Of a stretch of 17,217 nucleotides of DNA, positions 5,774-12,342 are shown in pieces. Where the stretch lies: contig DHOO01000049.1 in NCBI GenBank assembly GCA_002409975.1, positions 1 to 17,217 of the forward strand, in the 5' to 3' direction. The DNA is from Firmicutes bacterium UBA5388 (GTDB lineage Bacteria; Bacillota; UBA4882; UBA10575). Position 1 is the first letter of the stretch; each line of letters starts with the position of its first letter. The notes below the pieces were generated by a model that was given only the letters and a program-made list of their open reading frames with translations, made no database searches and was not told the origin of the DNA. The position numbers were made by a program, and so were the translations under genes.

Positions 5774-7546
5774 TTATCTTAATCCGAATTTCTCCAAAAT
5801 TTCAGCATCTGGATCAATAATCAACGTTTGGAAATGATCGTAAAGAACGAATCCAGGCCGCGAACCTGATGGTTTTCGGACATGGCGTTTTTCAGTATAA
5901 TCTACCGGCACTTTACTGGAGACTTGAGCTTTACTAAAATATACTGCAAGATTTGCGGCTTCTAGTAAAATATCCTTAGTAACGGTTTTTCCCTGGGAGC
6001 GGATAATGACATGACTTCCAGGGATTTTTTGTGTATGGAGCCAAAGATCTCCGGGAGAAGCTATTTTCATGGTAAGTTGGTCGTTCTGTTTGTTATTTCT
6101 TCCTACAAGGATCTCCCAACCATCACCGGCTCTAAAGACCGATGGTTTACTAACCGGAAGGGGGCGGGAACGGGGCTTAGATTTGCTTTTCATTTTAAGC
6201 AGACCTGTTTCTTGCATTTCTTCTTCAATTTCCATCAGATCTTCGAAAGAGTATGGTTCCTGTAAAGAGTTTTCCAATGAGGCTAAGTAATCTAATTCTA
6301 TCTCGGTTATATTTAATTGGCGTTGAATTTTATCTAGCCCTTTTTTCGCCTTGTTATATTTTTTATAATAAAATTGGGAGTTTTCCACCGGAGAAAGGGC
6401 AGGATCTAAAGGAATGAGAACACTTCCACCTTCAGGGTCATAATAATTACTGGCTAATAGCTCTGTTTGCCCACGAGTTATTTCCCCTAGATGAACAGTA
6501 ATTAATTCACCATATAATTGGTAAGTGTTAGCATCCTCGGCATTAGAAAACTCTACTTCCTGCTTGCTCCGTTTTTTAAGAGCCTTTTTTTTAGCTTCCT
6601 TGAGGACTTTTTTTAAACGGTCAGCTTTACGTTGGAGTGAGGACTCCTCGTTTAAATGCTGAAGAGTAGACTCGATTGCAGTAATAAGGTTCGGAACGGA
6701 GATTAGTTTATCTACTGGTAGATGTAAAGGCTTATACGGAAAAAAATCAATGGGCTTCCCTCTTTCATCCAAATATAAAAAGGCAGAATAATTATCTTCT
6801 TGGATCTTCCGGTCTAAAGAGACTAAGGTGTTAAAGATCCTATTAATGACCTCTAAGTCACTATCCCCCACAGTTGCTGTGGTGGAAATTCCCGCTCTGT
6901 GAAGGACTTCTAAAACTAAAGAACGAGAAAGACCAAAAATCTCCTTAGAAAGTACTGTGGAAAGTTCTAAAGCTGCCGATGAGAGTTGGATAATTCTTTG
7001 TAAGGCTGAAAAAGTGATATTATTAGGGTGATAGGAGACAGGTGGAGAAGGAGGAGAATAAACTGTTCCCGGCATGATCTCTCTCTTCCGTTTAGGACCA
7101 TCAGGTAAACGTTTTAAAGCATCAATAACCATCCCCTCGGTATTAACCAGCAGTAGGTTACTACTTCGCCCCATCGCTTCAAAGATTAAAGAAAAGGTGG
7201 TTAATCTTCCCTCGGGCTGGTAATTTTCGATTCTGAAAATGAGAATTCTCTCCCAAAGAGGTTGGTCGAGGCAAATGATTCTCCCTCCTTGTAAGTACTT
7301 TCGGAGTAGCATGCAGAAAGCGGGAGGTTGGGGTGGGTTAATACACTTTTCTGTCATTAAGTGGGTACGGTAAAATTGGGGATGAATCGAGATCAGAATC
7401 TTCAGTTCTTTACGGGGATAGGGATGAAAAGCTTCCAAGACGATTGTTTCTTGATCAGGTTGAAAGATCTTCCCAATCCGGCTGTTAATTAAGTTTTTGT
7501 TTAATTCATTTTTTAGCGCATGAATTGAATAAGCATCAAAAGGCAT
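5774..7546 (-). CDS. rqcH: RqcH, NFACT ribosome quality control protein
   Basis: 590 aa. In Bacillota RqcH binds stalled 50S subunits carrying peptidyl-tRNA and directs Ala-tRNA for C-terminal alanine tailing. NFACT-N begins with EL...SRIGKIFQPDQ (14-32) and contains GRSSNLLLV (126-134) and an RLPDG stretch. A charged helical middle with LDPALSP...YYKKYNKAKKGLDKIQRQ is the coiled-coil/CC-M region. NFACT-R (about 472-565) starts DGWEILVGRNNKQND and contains LWLHTQKIPGSHVIIR. The Asp-Arg pair known as D97/R98 in characterised homologues appears as Glu99-Arg100. GGAGG lies 7 nt before the ATG. It has a strong promoter at 7573-7601 and no co-directional neighbour here. Confidence 0.94.
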   Translation of the reverse strand: MPFDAYSIHALKNELNKNLINSRIGKIFQPDQETIVLEAFHPYPRKELKILISIHPQFYRTHLMTEKCINPPQPPAFCMLLRKYLQGGRIICLDQPLWERILIFRIENYQPEGRLTTFSLIFEAMGRSSNLLLVNTEGMVIDALKRLPDGPKRKREIMPGTVYSPPSPPVSYHPNNITFSALQRIIQLSSAALELSTVLSKEIFGLSRSLVLEVLHRAGISTTATVGDSDLEVINRIFNTLVSLDRKIQEDNYSAFLYLDERGKPIDFFPYKPLHLPVDKLISVPNLITAIESTLQHLNEESSLQRKADRLKKVLKEAKKKALKKRSKQEVEFSNAEDANTYQLYGELITVHLGEITRGQTELLASNYYDPEGGSVLIPLDPALSPVENSQFYYKKYNKAKKGLDKIQRQLNITEIELDYLASLENSLQEPYSFEDLMEIEEEMQETGLLKMKSKSKPRSRPLPVSKPSVFRAGDGWEILVGRNNKQNDQLTMKIASPGDLWLHTQKIPGSHVIIRSQGKTVTKDILLEAANLAVYFSKAQVSSKVPVDYTEKRHVRKPSGSRPGFVLYDHFQTLIIDPDAEILEKFGLR

Positions 7547-7572
7547 GTTATTTCCTCCATTTCCCGTCTTTC

Positions 7573-7601
7573 AGTATAGCATTGCTAACTAGTGTTGGCA
7601 A
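7573..7601 (-). promoter_or_regulatory. Sigma-A promoter of rqcH overlapped by a palindrome
   Basis: On the minus strand TTGCCA (plus 7596-7601) and TATACT (plus 7573-7578) are 17 bp apart, close to the sigma-A consensus. The inverted repeat ATTGCTAAC-TAGT-GTTGGCAAT (7581-7602, one mismatch per arm) covers the -35 box and most of the spacer, as an operator would. The same palindrome sits upstream of the divergent ATPase gene. No good ATPase promoter is evident; CATAAT at 7615-7620 lacks a correctly spaced -35. Confidence 0.6.
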
Positions 7602-7675
7602 TGTAAATTACGGACATAATTTCCTTTTCGGCTGGCATAGGTATAGAGAGATAAACTTCAGGCGGGGTGAAAATT

Positions 7676-10381
7676 TTGTCTAAACAATGGTGGCAAATGA
7701 CACCAGGGGCGTTAGCAGCGAAATTAAAAACCTCTCTCGATACCGGAGTAACGCCAACAGAAGCGAAAAAAAGACTGGAACAACATGGGGAAAATCGTTT
7801 GGAAACGAAAGGCAGCCTCTCACCCTGGAAACTATTCTTTTCCGAGTTTGCCGATTTTATGGTTATGGTTTTACTCGGAGCAGTTGTTATCTCGATAGCG
7901 TTGGGTGAGTGGAATGATGCTTTCAGTATTTTAGCGATTATCTTTCTTAATGCAATTTTGGGTTTTATCCAAGAATATCGTGCGGAACGCTCTCTCGATG
8001 CTTTACGAGAATTAGCGGCGCCACAGGCTAGGGTGGTTAGGGGAGGGGTTTCGCTTACAGTCCCTGCTTGGCAAGTAGTGCCTGGCGATCTAATTCATTT
8101 AGAAGTTGGCGATCGAGTGGCGGCTGATCTTCGGCTCGTAAAAGTGATGGGACTTGAGGCTGATGAATCACCACTTACAGGAGAATCAATGCCCGTAACA
8201 AAAACCAAGGAAGAATTGGATGCTAGTCGTTTAGAACTTGGTGATCGAAAAAACATTCTCTATGCTGGAACGACAGTAACTAGAGGGCGAGGCGCAGGAG
8301 TAGTTGTTGCTACTGGGATGTCAACAGAGTTGGGAAAAATTGCCGGATTATTAGTGAAAAGCGAAACTGGACTTACTCCATTACAACAACGTTTAGACCA
8401 CCTTGGAAAGATTTTAGTTTTTATTTGTGTAGGTATCTGTATCCTAGTTGGCATTGTTGGTCTGTGGCGAGGAGAAAATTTCCGGGTGATGTTCCTTTCA
8501 GCGGTAAGTCTAGCTGTAGCAGCTATTCCTGAAGGTTTGCCAGCAATTGTTACTATTTCTTTAGCTTTGGGAGTTCAACGCATGATTAAGAGATCGGTAA
8601 TTATTCGGCGTTTACCAGCTGTTGAGACTTTAGGATGCGCCACTGTAATCTGCTCAGATAAAACTGGAACTTTAACTCAGAACCAGATGATGGTAACAAC
8701 CTGCTATTTAGGCGCTGAGGAACTAACGGTTACTGGCAATGGGTTTGAGCCTACTGGAGAGTTTTGTTGGCGAGGGAAAATGATCGATCCGTCGTTCGGA
8801 GGGAAAGGTTTTCCCGACGTTCAAGGAATGAGGCTGCTTTTGTCAGCAGGTTTTTATTGTAATAATTCAAACCTGGTCAAGGATGAAAAAACTGGTAAAT
8901 GGCTTTTGTCTGGAGATCCTACTGAAGGGGCCTTATTAGCATTAGGATTAAAGGCTAACCTAAAGAAAGAGAGCGTAAAACGCTTAGCTGAAAATGACTT
9001 TACCCCTGAACGTAAAAGGATGAGTGTGTTAGTGAATGGCCATGGTCAGCGCCTTATGTATCTGAAAGGAGCTGCTGACCTTGTATTGAACCTTTCTACT
9101 CGGATCCGATGGGCAGGGAGGGAGCTCCCTCTACAAAACAGAGAAAAACAGATGGTCATGAAGATAGTGGAATCGATGGCTAATCGTTCATTAAGAGTGT
9201 TAGCTCTTGCTTACCGACCAGTAGTCGTCCCTAAGGAGTTTACTGAGGAGGAGGAAAACGATCTAATCTTTCTAGGATTAGTAGGAATGATTGATCCGCT
9301 TCGTCCAGAAGTCAAAGCAGCGATTAGTAGTTGTCGCCGAGCAGGAATTAGAACTATTATGATCACAGGCGATTTTCCAGGGACGGCCAAAGCAATTGGC
9401 AGGGAATTGGGGTTACTTCACGCGGATGGTTTACTTCTAACTGGGGCAGAGCTTGAATGCTTATCCCAGGAAGAGTTAAATAAGGTAATTGGAAAAGTCG
9501 ACATCTTTGCTCGGGTTAACCCATATCATAAACTAGCGGTTGTTAAAGCTTTAAAACAACGGGGCGAAGTGGTGGCTATGACTGGTGATGGGGTTAATGA
9601 TGCGCCTGCGGTTAAAGAAGCTGATATCGGGGTGGCGATGGGTATTAGTGGAACTGATGTTACTAAAGAAGCTTCAGCGATGGTGATTACTGATGATAAT
9701 TTTGCTAGTATTGTAGCGGCGATCGAAGAAGGTAGAGGGATTTACAGCAATATCAGGAAATTTATCCGTTATTTATTGGGATGTAACATTGGGGAGATCT
9801 TAACGATGTTCCTGGCGATTTTAAGTGGTGTTCCCTTGCCTCTCCTTCCGATCCAAATCCTCTGGATAAACTTAGTAACTGATGGATTACCTGCAGTCGC
9901 GCTTGGAGTTGAACCAGCAGAGAAAGAATTGATGAATGAAAACCCCCGATCTCCTCAAGAGGGGATCTTTAGCCGCGGTTTAGGCTACAGAATTTTAATT
10001 CAAGGAATAACCATTGGTCTGATCACGATTTTAGTCTTTATGCTGGTCTTACGAACTGGTAGCGGACTAAAAATGGCTAGAAGTATTGCTTTTTGCACTT
10101 TGGTCTTTTCGCAACTAAGTTATGTTTTTGCCTGTCGTTCAGAGTCACGACCACTAATAAAGCTCAGCTTGTGGGCTAACCCTTACCTATTATGCGCGGT
10201 GTTAATCTCTGGAATGATGCAGTTTATGGTTGTTTCACACCCGATCGCGATGAAGTTATTTCATACGACACGATTAACTCCCATGGCTTGGGGTGTAGTG
10301 ATGATGGGGTCAATTTGTTCTGTCTTGGTGGCAGAGACCGTTTCTTCACTCGCAAGAATCGGTAAAAGAAAATTATATTAA
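7676..10381 (+). CDS. P-type IIA Ca2+-transporting ATPase
   Basis: About 901-aa membrane pump that exports Ca2+ (SERCA/PMR1-like) using ATP. Seen in order: N-terminal cation-ATPase domain; M1-M2; actuator domain with LTGES near residue 170; M4 with AAIPEGLPA (Glu286, a calcium ligand in SERCA); phosphorylation loop SDKTGTLTQNQ (Asp328); nucleotide domain; TGDGVNDAPA hinge; M5 NIGEILTMFLAIL; M6 LWINLVTDGLPAVALG with the Asn, Thr and Asp of the SERCA sites; then the C-terminal helices. GTG 7667 is in frame but overlaps the ribosome binding site. GGGGTGA (7664-7670) with a 5-nt gap favours TTG 7676. Calcium specificity is inferred from the ligands; Mn2+ is possible. DUF2953 follows 60 bp downstream. 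Confidence 0.93.
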   Translation: MSKQWWQMTPGALAAKLKTSLDTGVTPTEAKKRLEQHGENRLETKGSLSPWKLFFSEFADFMVMVLLGAVVISIALGEWNDAFSILAIIFLNAILGFIQEYRAERSLDALRELAAPQARVVRGGVSLTVPAWQVVPGDLIHLEVGDRVAADLRLVKVMGLEADESPLTGESMPVTKTKEELDASRLELGDRKNILYAGTTVTRGRGAGVVVATGMSTELGKIAGLLVKSETGLTPLQQRLDHLGKILVFICVGICILVGIVGLWRGENFRVMFLSAVSLAVAAIPEGLPAIVTISLALGVQRMIKRSVIIRRLPAVETLGCATVICSDKTGTLTQNQMMVTTCYLGAEELTVTGNGFEPTGEFCWRGKMIDPSFGGKGFPDVQGMRLLLSAGFYCNNSNLVKDEKTGKWLLSGDPTEGALLALGLKANLKKESVKRLAENDFTPERKRMSVLVNGHGQRLMYLKGAADLVLNLSTRIRWAGRELPLQNREKQMVMKIVESMANRSLRVLALAYRPVVVPKEFTEEEENDLIFLGLVGMIDPLRPEVKAAISSCRRAGIRTIMITGDFPGTAKAIGRELGLLHADGLLLTGAELECLSQEELNKVIGKVDIFARVNPYHKLAVVKALKQRGEVVAMTGDGVNDAPAVKEADIGVAMGISGTDVTKEASAMVITDDNFASIVAAIEEGRGIYSNIRKFIRYLLGCNIGEILTMFLAILSGVPLPLLPIQILWINLVTDGLPAVALGVEPAEKELMNENPRSPQEGIFSRGLGYRILIQGITIGLITILVFMLVLRTGSGLKMARSIAFCTLVFSQLSYVFACRSESRPLIKLSLWANPYLLCAVLISGMMQFMVVSHPIAMKLFHTTRLTPMAWGVVMMGSICSVLVAETVSSLARIGKRKLY

Positions 10382-10383
10382 GC

Positions 10384-10413
10384 ATAGTTTAGTTGTTAAA
10401 TGCGGTAAACTAT
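10384..10413 (+). other. Stem-loop between the ATPase and DUF2953 genes
   Basis: ATAGTTTA (10384-10391) and TAAACTAT (10406-10413) are perfect 8-bp inverted repeats with a 14-nt loop, directly after the ATPase stop. The stem is A+T-rich and no T-run follows, so it is at best a weak attenuator or an mRNA 3'-end stabiliser. Confidence 0.4.
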
Positions 10414-10441
10414 TCCCAAGTTACAAAGAGGTGGAATAGTT

Positions 10442-11131
10442 TTGCCCTCAATCATTTATATCTTGCTTCTACTGTTAGCCTTTTTTTTTCCAGTAAAATT
10501 TCATCTTCATTATCATCATCAGAGCAAAGATGATTTTTTCCTATTTGAAATGAATTTTCTTGGTTTATATATCTGGAGGCGCCAGGTTCCTTACCTTGAA
10601 AGTAATCTGCCGAAAGAAATAAAGCAACGCCAGATAGATTTAGCTCAGGGACCGGGATTGGAACAAAAAAGCAACCGCGAAGTGACTGATGAACTTAATT
10701 CTTTCCTTTCTAATGTTTTTGAGATCAGTTCAGCTTTGAAAAAATATGGGCTAGGTGGTACCTTATTTTATTTGTTTTTACCGCGGAAATATCGACGGTG
10801 GGTAAATGTAGCTGCCAAGCTGGAAGGGAAAGGGAGATTTACGCGACTAGTTTGGCGGACAGTAGTTGGTAAGCAAGATCCGGCGGCGACTGGGATGACT
10901 ATGGGGTTACTGTGGGGTATTAAAGGGATAGCAACGAGTTTTCTTCAAAGTGGATATGTTTTTAAGAATCCACCGCGGATTGTCGCAATCCCTAGTTTCA
11001 CCGGAACAACCTGGGAAACCCTGCTTGATTGTATATTTGAGATTAAGATAGGACATATTATCCTTGCTGGGATGAAGGAATATATAAGTGAAGTAGTGGG
11101 AGGGAGAAACAATGCAGGGACACCCGATTGA
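10442..11131 (+). CDS. ytfI: DUF2953 membrane-associated protein, YtfI-like
   Basis: 229 aa. One hydrophobic N-terminal segment (residues 3-18) anchors or exports it; the rest is soluble and basic. The block VWRTVVGKQDPAATGMTMGLLWGIKG is the recognisable DUF2953 core (iG..DAa.TG...GllW). Start is TTG at 10442, preceded by AGAGGTGG at about 7 nt. It overlaps the downstream ytfJ gene by 20 bp, so the two are probably translationally coupled. The ytfI-ytfJ neighbourhood is conserved in spore-formers, which supports a sporulation role, but the biochemical function of DUF2953 is not known. Confidence 0.8.
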   Translation: MPSIIYILLLLLAFFFPVKFHLHYHHQSKDDFFLFEMNFLGLYIWRRQVPYLESNLPKEIKQRQIDLAQGPGLEQKSNREVTDELNSFLSNVFEISSALKKYGLGGTLFYLFLPRKYRRWVNVAAKLEGKGRFTRLVWRTVVGKQDPAATGMTMGLLWGIKGIATSFLQSGYVFKNPPRIVAIPSFTGTTWETLLDCIFEIKIGHIILAGMKEYISEVVGGRNNAGTPD

Positions 11132-11546
11132 GGGGTTAATGAAGACAGCCATGGAAAGTATTAAAGATATGGTTGATGTTAACACTATTTTAGGGGATCC
11201 AGTGGAAACCCCTGATGGAAGTGTCATTATCCCCGTATCCAGGGTCTCATTCGGGTTTGCGGCAGGTGGTAGTGAATTTGTGAGTGAGCAAAAAAAAGAG
11301 AAAAAGGGTTACGAAGATGGCAACAAAGGAGACTTGCCTTTTGGCGGAGGAAGTGGAGCGGGGATTACTCTTAACCCGGTAGCCTTTTTAGTGGTAGGTA
11401 AAGAACAAACACGTTTGTTACCAGTAGATGGGAATGTCTTAGTGGATCGAATTGTTGATGCGGCCCCGCAGATTATTGATAAAGTACAGAATCTGGTAGG
11501 AAATTATGGTAAGAAAGAGAAAGAAGAAGTTCTGGTTCCTCAATAA
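11112..11546 (+). CDS. ytfJ: Spore protein YtfJ/GerW
   Basis: 144 aa, no signal peptide. The N-terminal half has the family signature GDPVETPDGSVIIPVSRVSFGFAAGGSEF (residues 28-56); a Gly-rich charged linker follows (about 57-88). The C-terminal part NPVAFLVVGKEQTRLLPVDG...DRIVDAAPQIIDKV completes the YtfJ pattern. In Bacillus this forespore-expressed protein (also called GerW) is needed for normal germination. GGGAG lies 6 nt before the ATG and inside the preceding gene. Length is typical. It closes the unit; a strong terminator follows 18 bp after the stop. Confidence 0.92.
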   Translation: MQGHPIEGLMKTAMESIKDMVDVNTILGDPVETPDGSVIIPVSRVSFGFAAGGSEFVSEQKKEKKGYEDGNKGDLPFGGGSGAGITLNPVAFLVVGKEQTRLLPVDGNVLVDRIVDAAPQIIDKVQNLVGNYGKKEKEEVLVPQ

Positions 11547-11560
11547 ACATAAATTAGAAT

Positions 11561-11586
11561 TTAAGCCGCAGACTGCGGCCTTTTTT
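11561..11586 (+). terminator. Intrinsic terminator after ytfJ
   Basis: GCCGCA (11565-11570) and TGCGGC (11574-11579) form a G+C-rich stem around a 3-nt loop, followed by CTTTTTT. It ends the ytfI-ytfJ unit. On the minus strand the tail is a poor T-run (TTAAATTCT), so it would stop the convergent receiver transcript less efficiently. Confidence 0.9.
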
Positions 11587-11591
11587 ACAGA

Positions 11592-12038
11592 CTAGTCGAT
11601 CATTAAATAACGTGGGTATTGATGAATAACAGTGTGACCGTGGATCAGGCTCCCTACTAATCTCTTAACAGCATCAGGACGAAAAGGTTTAATTAAAAAA
11701 TCTTTAGCTCCACTTTTTAGAGCTCTGGAGATATAAAATTTTTGTTGTAAGGAAGAGCAAATAATCACATTAGCTTTTGGGTCGTAATTAAGAAGCTTCT
11801 CAAGGGTAGAAAAACCATCCATTACAGGCATTAAAAGGTCAAGCAGCACCACTGATGGTTGTGTCCTGGCATATAATTCCAAAGCTTTTTGACCGTTAGC
11901 GGCTTCTCCTAAAATAGGAATGCCTGCATCTTTAAGGATAGAAGATAAGATTAAGCGCATCATGAGCATATCATCCACGATTAAAACACCGTTGCTTTTC
12001 TGCTTTTCAAAATCTTTAATTGGTAAAATAGAACCCAC
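11592..12038 (-). CDS. Stand-alone CheY-type response regulator
   Basis: 148 aa, a single receiver domain with a short N-terminal tail (1-17) and no output domain. The acidic pair Asp22-Asp23, phospho-acceptor Asp67 in VVLLDLLMPVMDG, Ser95 in place of the usual Thr, and Lys117 in DFLIKPF are all present, so it should accept phosphate from a histidine kinase or work as a protein-interaction switch. The open frame extends upstream to GTG 12077, but AGGAGG (12045-12050) with a 6-nt gap to GTG 12038, and a promoter whose -10 box is at 12078-12083, place the start at 12038. No kinase or chemotaxis gene is adjacent; the partner is unknown. Divergent from the ferredoxin gene. Confidence 0.9.
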   Translation of the reverse strand: MGSILPIKDFEKQKSNGVLIVDDMLMMRLILSSILKDAGIPILGEAANGQKALELYARTQPSVVLLDLLMPVMDGFSTLEKLLNYDPKANVIICSSLQQKFYISRALKSGAKDFLIKPFRPDAVKRLVGSLIHGHTVIHQYPRYLMID

Positions 12039-12077
12039 GTTATCCCTCCTAACGTAAAGTTCGTTTTCAATCATCAC

Positions 12078-12105
12078 TTTATACTTCGGTCGATTAAGGT
12101 GTAAA
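12078..12105 (-). promoter_or_regulatory. Sigma-A promoter of the response regulator gene
   Basis: On the minus strand TTTACA (plus 12100-12105) and TATAAA (plus 12078-12083) are 16 bp apart, each matching the sigma-A consensus at 5 of 6 positions. Transcription would start near 12071, about 33 nt before the GTG start at 12038. An inverted repeat TAAGGT (12095-12100) / ACCTTA (12112-12117) straddles the -35 box and could be an operator shared with the ferredoxin gene. Confidence 0.55.
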
Positions 12106-12150
12106 CTAAAGACCTTACCCCAAAATATCTATTGATAAGGGGGTGAAAAT

Positions 12151-12342
12151 CTGAAAACAACTGTTGATCCCGAACTTTGTATCGCCTGTGGATTATGTAT
12201 CAGTACTTGCCCAGAAGTATATGATTGGGACGAGGAAGAAGGGAAAGCTAAAGCGCTTAAAAAGCAAGTACCGGAAGATCAAGAATCCTGTGCGCAGGAA
12301 GCTGCTGATCAGTGCCCAACTGATGCCATTGCCATTAGCTAA
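12151..12342 (+). CDS. Monocluster [4Fe-4S] ferredoxin with CTG start
   Basis: 63-aa cytoplasmic electron carrier. Cys10, Cys13, Cys16 and Cys55 (CxxCxxC ... CP) should hold one [4Fe-4S] cluster. Cys20 and Cys47 are placed like the disulfide pair of Thermotoga maritima ferredoxin, which this protein resembles along its length (start VDPELCIACGLCISTCPEVY, end AADQCPTDAIAIS). The only start that fits is CTG at 12151: GGGGGTGA (12139-12146) is the ribosome binding site 4-5 nt upstream, an in-frame TAA lies at 12136-12138, and there is no ATG, GTG or TTG in this frame before the first cysteine. The stop TAA interlocks with the stop of the convergent 1056-aa gene. Confidence 0.9.
   Translation: MKTTVDPELCIACGLCISTCPEVYDWDEEEGKAKALKKQVPEDQESCAQEAADQCPTDAIAIS

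Noticed and set aside
12039..12077. Thirteen extra N-terminal residues of the response regulator from GTG 12077.
   Set aside because: The frame would start at the -10 box of the promoter and contains the AGGAGG site for GTG 12038.
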